A DNA stretch of 64,000 nucleotides from Bin34 sp965219935 (GTDB lineage Bacteria > Chloroflexota > Anaerolineae > Caldilineales > Caldilineaceae). The notes under the pieces were generated by a model. The model saw only the letters and a program-made list of their open reading frames with translations, had not been told where the DNA came from and ran no database searches. The DNA lies in NCBI GenBank assembly GCA_965219935.1, contig CBDCOU010000003.1:4650001-4714000 (forward strand). Reading direction: 5' to 3'. A program made the translations under genes and the position numbers. Below, one piece after another: positions 8,869 through 17,955 of the stretch (position 1 is its first letter; every line of letters starts with the position of its first letter).

Positions 8869-8967
8869 ATAGGGTGTTCCGCAGATGACCTGGGAGGGTG
8901 GCCTGGAATCCTGTTCGATGGGTTCCGATCGTGGCCCTGTGATAACTGTGTGAATGCCCCGATCTGG

Positions 8968-8987
8968 CTGGAATTTCACAATTCCAG
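8968..8987 (-). terminator. Hairpin straddling the stop codon of the small nuclease-like gene
   Basis: CTGGAATT (8968-8975) and AATTCCAG (8980-8987) form a perfect 8-bp stem with a 4-base loop that contains the minus-strand stop codon. It marks the 3' end of the ATPase/nuclease transcript. No T-run is present. Confidence 0.4.
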
Positions 8988-9461
8988 GGCGGTTGCCAAG
9001 TTGCGCGGACGGTTGCAGCGTGCAGTCCTGATCGTGCGTGGCCGTCCCTGGAACCGGATTTTGTGACGATTCAGTTCGTTGCGTTCTTTTGGATGCAGAC
9101 TTCTCTGGTGAATCAATACAGGACGGCATAGAGCTTTAGCCCCTTGAAGGGCCAGGCTATTGATGAAATCTGCTCCTCCTTGAAGTTGCTCACGCACGTC
9201 GGAGACATCAACACTGCCCCCCTTGAGTTCAATGGGAACCGCCATCAGCGAGTCGTCGTCCACCTTGCAGAAAAACAGCAGGTAGTCACACCGCTTTCCC
9301 TCTAATCTATGAGCCTCAAATGCGTTGTCGGCATGAACCAGGACTCGTTGATCTGGGATTTTCTCCAAGGAACCTCTGCAGCCTTGACTCCTACAGGATC
9401 GAGCGAGATTGTCTGGACCTACCTGGACCCGGATCGCAGCGAGAACCTCGGAATCAGGCAT
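8976..9461 (-). CDS. Small PD-(D/E)xK-like protein partnered with an AAA ATPase
   Basis: This 161-residue protein contains 'CDYLLFF' (D59) followed, on a second strand, by 'PIELKGG' (E78, K80). That is the spacing and context of a PD-(D/E)xK nuclease core, and a conserved-looking REQLQGGA helix follows. I do not recognise a named family, so nuclease activity is inferred. Its ATG overlaps the end of the ATPase gene by 8 bases, a strong sign of translational coupling and of a shared function. ATPase plus small-effector pairs of this layout occur in phage-defence systems (PARIS, Septu), but those effectors are TOPRIM and HNH, not this fold. Confidence 0.6.
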   Translation of the reverse strand: MPDSEVLAAIRVQVGPDNLARSCRSQGCRGSLEKIPDQRVLVHADNAFEAHRLEGKRCDYLLFFCKVDDDSLMAVPIELKGGSVDVSDVREQLQGGADFINSLALQGAKALCRPVLIHQRSLHPKERNELNRHKIRFQGRPRTIRTARCNRPRNLATALEL

Positions 9462-10995
9462 GTTGGGCGTCGCTCCGTGATTCTTCCCACCTGTCTTGCA
9501 GACTGGCCGACCGGTTGTACAGTGCCTCCGCCACGGTTTCGTAATCCCGGGGCTCGATGCCTTCGGTACGGTCGTAGGGAATTTCCTCTACCGTAGAGAA
9601 GCCCGTTTCGGGTTTCTTGTGAAAGAGCCAGGTTCCCACCTCGTCGGGTTTGAGCCAATGCGGTCCTTGGATGTCCTCCGATTCGGGACTGGTCTCCAGT
9701 TCGCCCTCCCGAATCAGGTTGCCGATTTCCTTTAGCAGCCAATCGCTGTGAGTTGTGATCACCACCTGCAGTCCCGCTCGCACCATGCGTCCCAGGAGTT
9801 GGGCCATGCTTGTTTGTGCGGCCGGGTGGAGATGGGCCTCGGGCTCTTCCATGATGAGCCAATCACCCTTGCCCATGACACCGCGCAGAAACAGTACCAC
9901 GGGCGCCAGCTCCGAAACCATGGACGAAGTGCGCGTCAACTCTATGTCCCCCTGTGCACCTTGGGGGTGGTACACGAATCCGGGATAGGCTTTCGAGGAT
10001 GTGCGACTGGTGCGGATTTGACCTTCCAACACGTCCCTTTCCATCTGTTTGGCCAGGCTTTCCATGGGTTTTGAACTTTTTCGCTGGTCTTGAAAAAGTA
10101 TGAGCTTCTCCATGAAATCTGCCATAACCCCCGAAAAGGTTGGGATTTCGGGCAGTCGTTGCAAGCCAGCCCGGGTAGTCAATCTGACCAGTGAACTGGC
10201 GATTACCCGGTGACTCTGCATAATGCCACTGCGGGCTGCCGGTAAATAATGAGCACTTTGGTGAGACATATCCAGATTATTTTCCATGACCAACTCTTCC
10301 AATAACATTTCTATGGATGGCCACATTTCCTCCTTGTCAAAGGATGTTGGAAAGAGGCGTGGATCAAGGAATGAAGCAATCCGACTTCTAAAATCCAACC
10401 TATGGGAATTATCAGGCATCAGCAGTGGGTCTTCAATGAAACATTGTGGTGAAATTCCTGACTGTGAAACACGTGCCTGCAAATGCCACAGATCCTGACC
10501 CCGTTCACGAACATCAAGCTTGATTTCTGCCGTGTCAGCTGACGCGGACCAGCGGATCAGATTAGTGACGGTTTCCAGATCGAAACAGCGTTCCAGTTCA
10601 GTTTTCAGATCTGCTCCCAGGATTTCAACATCATTGAGAGGCGACAGGATGGCATTGCGTACATCGGACGGTAGATCCCGGAAACTCAAGGAGCGACTGC
10701 CCACATCTACTTTTTGGGATAGGGCTTGTTCAATGCCACTGTTGTCGGGAAATCCACGGCTCCACCGCCGCAAGGGATAGTAGGAACTCAACAACGGAAG
10801 CCGGGGAATCCCCGCCAGCAGGCGGTGAAGGGCATAGAATAGAATGGCAAAGTAGGTCTTGCCTGAATTGCTGGGTCCCACAAAAACCGTCAGGGGCCGC
10901 AGGTCCACTTCTCCCTGGGCGATGGGGCCGAAATCCTTTACCGAGAGCCGAATACTCTTATCGTCTACTTCGGTACCGGGGATTGTCTGGGCCAT
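9454..10995 (-). CDS. AAA/ABC-type ATPase (OLD/AAA_15-like), probable defence module
   Basis: The product is about 513 residues. Walker A is GPSNSGKT at residues 40-47 and Walker B is LIMEEPEAHLHP near residue 380. A THSDWLL H-loop follows, and YLPAARSG is typical of the AAA_15/AAA_21 group. The middle region between the ATPase halves is long and helical and has no named domain. I place the start at ATG 10993-10995 because AAAGGAG lies seven bases upstream; an in-frame ATG 21 bases earlier has none. The module is visibly richer in A+T than its neighbours, which fits horizontal transfer. It overlaps the small nuclease-like gene downstream. An SMC-like or repair role is the alternative to defence. 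Confidence 0.75.
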   Translation of the reverse strand: MAQTIPGTEVDDKSIRLSVKDFGPIAQGEVDLRPLTVFVGPSNSGKTYFAILFYALHRLLAGIPRLPLLSSYYPLRRWSRGFPDNSGIEQALSQKVDVGSRSLSFRDLPSDVRNAILSPLNDVEILGADLKTELERCFDLETVTNLIRWSASADTAEIKLDVRERGQDLWHLQARVSQSGISPQCFIEDPLLMPDNSHRLDFRSRIASFLDPRLFPTSFDKEEMWPSIEMLLEELVMENNLDMSHQSAHYLPAARSGIMQSHRVIASSLVRLTTRAGLQRLPEIPTFSGVMADFMEKLILFQDQRKSSKPMESLAKQMERDVLEGQIRTSRTSSKAYPGFVYHPQGAQGDIELTRTSSMVSELAPVVLFLRGVMGKGDWLIMEEPEAHLHPAAQTSMAQLLGRMVRAGLQVVITTHSDWLLKEIGNLIREGELETSPESEDIQGPHWLKPDEVGTWLFHKKPETGFSTVEEIPYDRTEGIEPRDYETVAEALYNRSASLQDRWEESRSDAQHA

Positions 10996-11033
10996 GTAGC
11001 CACTCCTTTGGGCCACTGGATGTCAACGGTACG

Positions 11034-11062
11034 ATCATATAGCAAAACCATATTGTGAAAGA
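11034..11062 (-). promoter_or_regulatory. Possible promoter of the ATPase/nuclease module
   Basis: On the minus strand an AT-rich tract carries TATGAT (11034-11039) as a -10 candidate, with a weak TTTCAC-like -35 about 15 bases upstream. The -10 lies about 40 bases before the chosen ATG. Spacing and -35 are poor, so this is tentative. Confidence 0.3.
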
Positions 11063-11260
11063 CTGTGAACATCCTAATGTTGCAGGTTTCCTTCCAGTGA
11101 TTCAGGACCCTCGTCTTTGTGTGTCGCCTGAAGTGATGCCTCCTCTCCTCGTTCTGCAGTGGTTCAACCAAATCCAGAGCCCCGTGCTGTAATCGCGGTG
11201 CACGCGCAGTCTTGCCATTTGGTTACCGGGCCACCGACTGATGTTGCCGCCCCGAAGACC

Positions 11261-12454
11261 TCACATCGTGCCGCCCTGTGGTGGCAACCAGGGTTCAACC
11301 ATGTACCGGAATGCCTCGGGCTTGGGTGTCACCCCCAAACCTGGGCCTGCCGGCAGGTGGAAGTGTCCCTCCCGGCAGTCCATATCGGTGTCCACCAGCC
11401 GCAGATTGCGGTGGAAGATCGTGTGCTGGAACTCGTGCATGTCGAAGTTGGGGATGGCGGCTGCGACATGCAGGCTGGCGGCTTGGCCTATGCCAATGCC
11501 TATGGTCGCATGCGGCATCACCCGGCAGTGGAAGGCATCAGCCAACTGACAGATGCGATGAAAGCCGGTGATGCCGGTGTGCAGCATTTCGGGCTGAATG
11601 ATGGACACGGCGCGAGCCTCGAGGCGCGGCAGGTATTCGTGTACCGTGCGCAGCTCCTCCCCGGCCGCGACAGGAGTTTGCACGTTCCGCGCGACATGGG
11701 CCAGACCGGTCACATCCTCGGGCTTGACGGGCGCCTCCGCCACGGCCAATCCGTGCGGCTCCATGCTGCGTATGATGGTTACGGCCTCGCTGCCGGTGTA
11801 GCGCCAGTGGAAGTCCGCCAGGATTTGAGGATCCGGTCCAATCGCCTCCCGCACGGCCCTGATCTCGGCCAGTTCCCCCTCGTGTGCCACGGCACCGGCG
11901 AACTTGACCGCGCTGAAGCCCCGTTCCATCCAGTCCTTGGCGACGGCCGCCCTGGCCTGCAGGTCCGTTCCCGGCAATCCCGAAACGTAGGCGGGCAGCC
12001 GCTTCAGACGCCGGCCGCCCAACAAGTGGCATACGGGCAGATTGAGCAGCCTGCCCCTAAGGTCCCACAGGGCCTGATCAATACCCGCCAGGGCATCAAG
12101 CCAGAAACCACCGAAGTAGCCGCGCACGCGGAGGCTGTCGTACAGGTCGTCAAACACCTCGACAACCTGGTGGGGATGGCGGCCCACCACCATGGGTTCG
12201 GCCAGCTCCTTCACAATCGTGGCCACAATCTCCGGGGCCACGACGCCGAAGCACTCGCCCCAGCCCACCTGTCCCGACCGGGTCGTAACCCTGACCAGCA
12301 CGGTGTGGTCGTGCACGCTGTAGACCGTGCGGTTGCCGGGGCGGATGAACAGGCCCTTTGCGTTCGGTTCAACGCCGTGTTCCAACCCTCCCAGATAGGG
12401 CGTGGGTCGGGGAATGCGCAGGGGGAATGCCTCAACGAGTTCGATGGTGTCCAT
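11261..12454 (-). CDS. Mandelate racemase/muconate lactonizing enzyme family (enolase superfamily) sugar-acid dehydratase
   Basis: At 397 residues this is the usual length for the superfamily. The N-terminal capping domain is followed by a TIM barrel with K184 (AVKFAG), metal ligand D214 in a D-x-H (ADFHW), E240 (AEAP), E266/E267 (AAGEEL) and catalytic-type H315 (PHATIG). The D-x-H form is that of D-galactonate dehydratase-like enzymes, so dehydration of an aldonic acid is the best guess; the exact substrate is not determined. It lies opposite in strand to the epimerase and sugar-transporter genes that follow, consistent with one carbohydrate-use locus read from a central control region. Confidence 0.82.
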   Translation of the reverse strand: MDTIELVEAFPLRIPRPTPYLGGLEHGVEPNAKGLFIRPGNRTVYSVHDHTVLVRVTTRSGQVGWGECFGVVAPEIVATIVKELAEPMVVGRHPHQVVEVFDDLYDSLRVRGYFGGFWLDALAGIDQALWDLRGRLLNLPVCHLLGGRRLKRLPAYVSGLPGTDLQARAAVAKDWMERGFSAVKFAGAVAHEGELAEIRAVREAIGPDPQILADFHWRYTGSEAVTIIRSMEPHGLAVAEAPVKPEDVTGLAHVARNVQTPVAAGEELRTVHEYLPRLEARAVSIIQPEMLHTGITGFHRICQLADAFHCRVMPHATIGIGIGQAASLHVAAAIPNFDMHEFQHTIFHRNLRLVDTDMDCREGHFHLPAGPGLGVTPKPEAFRYMVEPWLPPQGGTM

Positions 12455-12721
12455 GGCAGTGCCTGGAGTTCAAATTAGAGGGGACATGGATGTTGGGTGG
12501 CCCGCCGACGGTTTCATGCCGCAGCCGGGGACCCGGATTGGGTTTGGACGGTTGTGACCCGCGTCCCGCGTCAGCCTACCAGAACCATCCCCGGTCCCAA
12601 ACCGATGCCGAATCCGTTCCGGCCGCAGTTGGGAGGAGCGTTGAAGCCACCGGATCGGTAATGTTTTGCGTGTGCTACGATCCGGTCCCTGCCTCAGAAG
12701 CACATGCTGGATTCGTTACGG

Positions 12722-13567
12722 ATGGCAACAGTCCTGATTACGGGTACGAGCGGGTTCATCGGGCGCGCCCTGGCTGCCCGTTTGCATCCGCGGCACGAAG
12801 TGTTGTGCCTCTCGCGCCAGGCGACTCCGGTTGACGGCGTGACCGCCTTCACCGGTGATTTCGCGAACCCCGACGACCTGGCCCGGTTGGACGGCTGCGA
12901 CGTGGACGTGCTGGTCCACTTGGCCGCCGTGACCGGAGGCTGTTCCGAAGAGGACGGGATCCGGGTCAATGTCCAAGGCACGCACGGCCTCCTGCGTTAT
13001 CTGGTGGATCGCGGCTGCCGCAAGTTCGTGCTGGCCAGTTCGATCGCCCTGGTCGGAATGCAGAGCATCCACTTTCGACCGCTGCAACTGCCCATTCCGG
13101 ACGAACATCCCTGTCTCGACCGCGACGGCTACGGCTTGTCCAAGTATCTGATGGAAGAGGTGACCCGGTACTTCGGCCGGCAGAATCCCGATCTCGATAT
13201 CGTCAATATCCGTCTGGCGTCCATCATGCCGGACGATGCCAGCCCCGAACTGTTCTCGGTCGCCGACCCCCTGCGCGAGTGGGCCTTCGGTGCCTTGGCC
13301 CGCATGTATCTCAGCGATGCAATCGAGTGTTTCTCGCTGGCCGTGGAACGGCCGCATCGGGCCGGCGTGCAGGTGATGAACGCCGTGGCCGCCACGGCCT
13401 GCACCGCCGATCCCGTGCCCGACCTCCTCAAGGCCTGGTACGGGCCGGATGCCGACCGCATCGACATGTCCCATTACCAGCGGCCGGGCCACGAGCGGGA
13501 TGCGGTGTACAGCATCCAAAAGGTGGCCGACGAACTGGGGTTCGTGCCCCGGCGCACCACGATCTGA
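12722..13567 (+). CDS. NAD(P)-dependent epimerase/dehydratase (SDR family)
   Basis: The Rossmann motif GTSGFIG sits at the extreme N-terminus if ATG 12722 is used; ATG 12704 in the same frame adds six residues. The active-site Y-x-x-x-K is visible (YGLSK), and NAD-ribose contacts are conserved (HLAAVTGG). At about 281 residues it is a compact extended-SDR enzyme of the kind that oxidises or epimerises sugars or sugar acids. Only 77 bases separate it from the sugar-binding protein gene, so it is probably the first gene of that operon. No strong ribosome binding site is visible for either start. Confidence 0.8.
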   Translation: MATVLITGTSGFIGRALAARLHPRHEVLCLSRQATPVDGVTAFTGDFANPDDLARLDGCDVDVLVHLAAVTGGCSEEDGIRVNVQGTHGLLRYLVDRGCRKFVLASSIALVGMQSIHFRPLQLPIPDEHPCLDRDGYGLSKYLMEEVTRYFGRQNPDLDIVNIRLASIMPDDASPELFSVADPLREWAFGALARMYLSDAIECFSLAVERPHRAGVQVMNAVAATACTADPVPDLLKAWYGPDADRIDMSHYQRPGHERDAVYSIQKVADELGFVPRRTTI

Positions 13568-13644
13568 CGGTTGGCTGCCGGGCGCGGTTCCCTACAAGCA
13601 GGTGTTGTCTCTTTATCCAATCCACCAGTCAAGGACAGGACAAA

Positions 13645-14967
13645 ATGTCTCCTCCAACGTCTCGCCGCAACTTTCTGAAGCTGAGTGCCGGCTTGTCGGC
13701 TGCCGCCGTGTTGGCCGCCTGTGCCGCGCCTGCGCCCACCGGGGGTGAAGGCGACGCGGCCATGCCCGAAACCGTCGAGCTGCGTCTGACTTTCTGGGGC
13801 GACCTGGCCGACATGCCCACGTGGAACTGGGGCATTGAGCAGTGGAAGGACGAGCGGCCCGACATCCAGATCAAGTGGGAGAACACTCCTTGGGGCGAAT
13901 ACTGGACGAAGCTCCAGACCGAGGCCGTGGCGGACAACCTGCCCGACATCGTGGGCATGGTCTCCATGTTCTCGCAGCAGTACATCCGCCAGGGATCGCT
14001 GCTTTCCTTCCAGAGCTACATCGACGCCGAACCGGAGGTCGACGTGGCCGACTTCTGGCCTGCCAACATGCTGGCCTACACCTGGCAGGACGAGATTTAC
14101 GCCTTCCCCTACGACCTGTCGACGGTGCTGCCGATCTACAACAAGTCGATGTTCCTGGACAACGGGGTCGAGTTGCCCATCGGCGACTGGACCTGGGACG
14201 AATTCCAGGAGACCTGCATCGCGCTGACCCAGGACACGAGTGGCGACGGCAACACCGACCAGTGGGGTTGGCTCATGCCCAACCTGGCCAGTTGGACCAT
14301 CGACATTCCCCTGTCAACCAACGGCGCGCGGTTCGTGTCCGAGGACGGTCTCAAGTGTCTGTTGGACACGCCCGAGGCCATCGAGACCATCCAGTGGCTG
14401 TCCGATCTGCGGCATGTGCACCAAGTCTCGCCCACGATTGCGCAGCAGGGCGACGTGCCGCTGTTCGAATCGGGCCGGGCGGCCATGCACTGGGGAAATC
14501 CGGAACGGGTGCAGACCATCGCCTCCCGTGTCGGTCCCGCCCGCGACAACGAGAACTTCCTCTGGGATGTCGCTCTGTTTCCCATGAAGACGCAGCCTGG
14601 CAATTCGGTGCAGGGTGGCAGTTTTGCCATCGGCGCCACCACGGAAAACCCGGATCAGTCCTGGGAGTTCGTGAAGTTCTACACCAGTGCGCCGATCCTG
14701 GAAGAGATGGTGGCCAAGCCCAGCCGGGGCATCCCGGGCCGTGCCTCGATTGCGCAGGCCCTGATCACCGACGAGAATCCGGAGCACCAGCAATACTTCC
14801 TGGATGTCCTGGAGTACTCCATCTCGACCTTCATTCCGGCCTTCGCACAGGTCACGGCCGTACTGGCCAAGTACATGGACGAGATCATGATCAACAACGA
14901 GCCGGCGGCCGCCATCCTGCCGCAGGCCGTCCAGGAGATTGATCCCATCCTGATTGAGACCGCCTAA
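13645..14967 (+). CDS. Sugar ABC transporter substrate-binding lipoprotein (family 1)
   Basis: The 440-residue product begins with a twin-arginine signal (SRRNFLKLS) and an AAC lipobox, so it is probably Tat-exported and lipid-anchored. The body has the SBP_bac_1 pattern (LTFWGDLAD near the start; FPYDLSTVLPIYNKSMF; a GQ-like WGNPERVQ segment). The longer open frame beginning at 13279 is an artefact: ATG 13645 has AGGACAGGA just upstream and gives the signal peptide. It would deliver a sugar or oligosaccharide to the two permeases that follow. The ATPase is absent from the operon; family-1 systems in this phylum often share an MsmK-type ATPase encoded elsewhere. Confidence 0.92.
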   Translation: MSPPTSRRNFLKLSAGLSAAAVLAACAAPAPTGGEGDAAMPETVELRLTFWGDLADMPTWNWGIEQWKDERPDIQIKWENTPWGEYWTKLQTEAVADNLPDIVGMVSMFSQQYIRQGSLLSFQSYIDAEPEVDVADFWPANMLAYTWQDEIYAFPYDLSTVLPIYNKSMFLDNGVELPIGDWTWDEFQETCIALTQDTSGDGNTDQWGWLMPNLASWTIDIPLSTNGARFVSEDGLKCLLDTPEAIETIQWLSDLRHVHQVSPTIAQQGDVPLFESGRAAMHWGNPERVQTIASRVGPARDNENFLWDVALFPMKTQPGNSVQGGSFAIGATTENPDQSWEFVKFYTSAPILEEMVAKPSRGIPGRASIAQALITDENPEHQQYFLDVLEYSISTFIPAFAQVTAVLAKYMDEIMINNEPAAAILPQAVQEIDPILIETA

Positions 14968-15047
14968 TCCCCCGGGTTCCCGGTTCGGCCTGCCTTTGGG
15001 GCCGGGTCGGGAACCCCTTGCTTTCCCATCCATCGTTGGGGACGCCC

Positions 15048-16001
15048 ATGGCAACGTCGGCTCCCGCCTGGCGCTCACCGGCCAACTGGCTTGGTCCCGA
15101 ATACAGAAACCCGGCGCGGCGGCGCGAAATCCGGGCCGCCTTCCTGTTCCTGCTGCCCAACGTGGTGGGATTCCTGGTCTTCATGGTCGGTCCCCTGCTG
15201 GCCTCGCTGGGCTTCTCCCTGCTGGACTGGAACCTGCTCAGTGCACCCGACATGGTGTGGCTGGGCAACTACCTGGAGCTGTTCCGCGATGCCGAATTCT
15301 GGCGCAGCCTGCGGGCCACGTTCTACTACCTGGTCGGCAGCGTGCCGCTGGGACTGGTGCTGTCGTTGGCCCTGGCCTTGGCCCTGAACCAGCGCATCAG
15401 GGGCATTCGCTTCTTTCGCACCGTCTATTTCATCCCCGTGGTCTCCTCCATGGTGGCAGTGGCCCTGATGTGGCGCTGGATGTACAACCCCACGTCCGGT
15501 ATCCTCAACTATATGCTCAACGAGACCTTCGCCTTCCTGCGCCTGCCGCTGCGCGCTCCCGACTGGCTGCAGAGTCCCGTCTGGGCCATGCCGGCCATCA
15601 TTCTCATGAGCGTGTGGAAGGGCATGGGCTACAACATGGTGTTGTTCCTGGCCGGCCTGCAGGGAATTCCGCGCCATCTCTACGAAGCGGCCGAAATCGA
15701 CGGGGCCTCCAACCAGCGGCAGTTCTGGACCATTACCCTGCCCTTGTTGACCCCCACCACCTTCTTCGTCCTGATCATGTCCATCATCGGATCGTTCCAG
15801 GTGTTCGAACAGGCCTACATCATGACCCAGGGCGGCCCGGTCCGCTCCACGGTCACGACCGTCTACTACATCTACGAGAACGGCTTCCAGTGGCACAAGA
15901 TGGGCTATGCCTCGGCCGTGGCCTGGGTGCTGTTCGCCCTGATCCTGGGCGTGACCCTGATCCAGTGGCGCACGCAGGAGCGCTGGGTCTTTTATGAGTA
16001 G
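15048..16001 (+). CDS. Sugar ABC transporter permease, MalF/UgpA-like
   Basis: Six membrane helices are visible, and the EAA loop reads EAAEIDGASNQRQFWTITLP, the coupling site for the ATPase. The chosen start is ATG 15048, preceded by GGGGA; an in-frame TTG at 15018 would add ten residues. The gene overlaps the next permease by eight bases, so the pair is translationally coupled and forms a heterodimeric channel for the binding protein upstream. Confidence 0.9.
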   Translation: MATSAPAWRSPANWLGPEYRNPARRREIRAAFLFLLPNVVGFLVFMVGPLLASLGFSLLDWNLLSAPDMVWLGNYLELFRDAEFWRSLRATFYYLVGSVPLGLVLSLALALALNQRIRGIRFFRTVYFIPVVSSMVAVALMWRWMYNPTSGILNYMLNETFAFLRLPLRAPDWLQSPVWAMPAIILMSVWKGMGYNMVLFLAGLQGIPRHLYEAAEIDGASNQRQFWTITLPLLTPTTFFVLIMSIIGSFQVFEQAYIMTQGGPVRSTVTTVYYIYENGFQWHKMGYASAVAWVLFALILGVTLIQWRTQERWVFYE

Positions 16002-16887
16002 CGGCACCATCGCGCCGCCGGCCACCGGCCTGCCGCGCACCCGGATCGAGGCGCGCTCCGGACGCCGACACCTGCTGTGGCGGAACATCACCGCCTATGC
16101 GACCCTGTCGTTGGGTTCCGTGTTGATGATCATTCCGTTCCTGTGGATGCTCTCGACCTCGCTCAAGGACGACCGGCAGGCCTACGTGTTCCCGCCGATT
16201 TGGATTCCCTCCCCCGTGGCATGGAACAACTACCTGGACACTTGGCAGGCCCTGCCGTTCAATCTCTTTTTCCTCAACAGTGCCTTTGTCTCGCTGGTCC
16301 TGACCGTCGCGCAGCTGGCGACCTGCTCGCTGGGTGCCTTTGCCTTCGCCCGGCTGCGTTTCCCCGGACGCGAGCGGCTGTTTGTCCTCTACCTCGCCAC
16401 CCTCATGATTCCCTTCCAGGTGATCATGATTCCGCTGTTCGTGCTGGTCAAGGAGTTTGGCTGGATCGACAGCTACTGGGGCCTGACCATCCCGCTGATT
16501 TTCAGCCCCTACGGCACGTTCCTGCTGCGCCAGTTCTTCAAGACCATTCCGCTCGAACTGGAGGATGCCGCCAAAATCGACGGCTGCAGCTGGTTCCGCA
16601 TCTACTGGAACATCATGCTGCCCCTGTCCAAGCCGGCCATGGCCACCCTGGGCATCTTTGTCTTTATGTGGAGCTGGAACAACTTCCTGTGGCCGCTCCT
16701 GATCGTGTCGTCCCTCGAGATGAAAACCCTGCCGCTGGGCCTGGCCTACTTCCTGGGCCAGTACACGATTTACTGGAACCTGCTGATGGTGGGCGCCACC
16801 ATTGCCCTGGTGCCGGTCCTTGTGATCTTCTTTTTTGCCCAGCGCTATTTCATCGAAGGCATCACGCTGACCGGGCTCAAGGGCTAG
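15994..16887 (+). CDS. Sugar ABC transporter permease, MalG/UgpE-like
   Basis: The 297-residue product has six predicted helices and an EAA-type loop (LEDAAKIDGCSWFRIYWNIM). The C-terminus (RYFIEGITLTGLKG) is characteristic of the MalG branch. It starts inside the previous permease gene. No ATP-binding subunit follows. The next gene, 69 bases on, is a dehydrogenase, so transport and oxidation of the imported sugar appear linked in one operon. Confidence 0.92.
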   Translation: MSSGTIAPPATGLPRTRIEARSGRRHLLWRNITAYATLSLGSVLMIIPFLWMLSTSLKDDRQAYVFPPIWIPSPVAWNNYLDTWQALPFNLFFLNSAFVSLVLTVAQLATCSLGAFAFARLRFPGRERLFVLYLATLMIPFQVIMIPLFVLVKEFGWIDSYWGLTIPLIFSPYGTFLLRQFFKTIPLELEDAAKIDGCSWFRIYWNIMLPLSKPAMATLGIFVFMWSWNNFLWPLLIVSSLEMKTLPLGLAYFLGQYTIYWNLLMVGATIALVPVLVIFFFAQRYFIEGITLTGLKG

Positions 16888-16956
16888 TCAATAGTCAACC
16901 TGGCAGTTCCGCATGCCTGCCTTCGCCGAGCAGTCCGTCCCACAGAGACTTTCCAC

Positions 16957-17955
16957 ATGACCCTCCAAGCACTGATTGCAACTGCCGACCGCGTGTTCTC
17001 GCTGGAACGGTTTCCCATACCGGCGCTCAAGCCGACCGAGGTTCTGGTGCGGACACTGTACTCCGGTGTATCCGTGGGCACCGAGTTCATGGTGTTCCAG
17101 CACAGGTTGGACTGGGGCCCGTTCCCTGTGTGCACCGGCTACCAGGCGACCGGGGAAGTGATTGGAGTCGGTTCGGCGGTCGATCGCTTCAGTGAAGGCG
17201 ACATTGTCTACTACAGGTCCAACTTCGCACCCCTGACCCTGAAGGGCACCGAAGTCAACCGCTGCTCGGCCACCCATGCCGACTTCGCCGTGGTGCCGCA
17301 GGACCACGAGATTGAACTGCTCCCGGAGGGGGTGGATCCAGCGGTTGGGTCCATGTTTGTCATGCCTTCGGTTGGCTGGAACGCCGTCGACATGGCGGGC
17401 ATCCAAATGGACGAGCTGGTGGCCATGCAGGGCCTGGGCCTGATCGGGACCGGCGCCATGCTGGCCGCGCGCCTGCGCGGTGCACGGGTGGTCGGCATCG
17501 AGTTGGACGAACGCCGGATGCAACTGGCTCGGGACCTGGGAATCGACCACATCATCGATGCACGCACAGAGGACGTGGACGCGGCCCTTGAGGCGATTCA
17601 GCCCGGCGGAGCCGATGTGGCCTTTGAGGCCACGGGTCTGCCGCAAAACCTGGATTCGGCATTCCACCTGGCCCGGCGGCACGGACGCTTTGTCTATCTG
17701 GGCAACCTGGGCAGCGCTCCTGTATCCTTCAACTTCATGGTGCCGCACACCAAGATGCTGACCTGTTTCTTCCCGTGCAACGATGGCCTCAAGCCATGCC
17801 GGGATTCCGTATTGCGCAACATTGCGTCCGGTGCGCTGCCGTGGGGCAGGACCATTTCGCATACGGTGGATGCACAGGACGCCCCGGAGTTGTACCGAGC
17901 CATCGACTGCAAGTCCATTCCAGAATTGACAGGAGCTGTGATCAAGTGGAACTGA
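16957..17955 (+). CDS. MDR-family (zinc-type) alcohol/polyol dehydrogenase
   Basis: The 332-residue protein has the GroES-like N-terminal half and a Rossmann half with GLGLIGTG. Typical structural-zinc Cys clusters are missing, as in several sugar-dehydrogenase-like MDR proteins; the catalytic-zinc position is also not obvious (GVSVGTE replaces the usual GxCGTD). It probably oxidises a sugar or polyol supplied by the transporter encoded just upstream. It resembles the protein at 47087-48106 in its first half (SxGTE motif). Its last 10 bases overlap the next gene. Confidence 0.8.
   Translation: MTLQALIATADRVFSLERFPIPALKPTEVLVRTLYSGVSVGTEFMVFQHRLDWGPFPVCTGYQATGEVIGVGSAVDRFSEGDIVYYRSNFAPLTLKGTEVNRCSATHADFAVVPQDHEIELLPEGVDPAVGSMFVMPSVGWNAVDMAGIQMDELVAMQGLGLIGTGAMLAARLRGARVVGIELDERRMQLARDLGIDHIIDARTEDVDAALEAIQPGGADVAFEATGLPQNLDSAFHLARRHGRFVYLGNLGSAPVSFNFMVPHTKMLTCFFPCNDGLKPCRDSVLRNIASGALPWGRTISHTVDAQDAPELYRAIDCKSIPELTGAVIKWN

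Noticed and set aside
8976..10995. PARIS or Septu system
   Set aside because: The small partner has neither the TOPRIM (DUF4435) nor HNH motifs of those systems; only the ATPase type is similar.
13279..13644. N-terminal extension of the sugar-binding protein frame
   Set aside because: It lies within the epimerase gene, and the Tat/lipobox signal begins at 13645.
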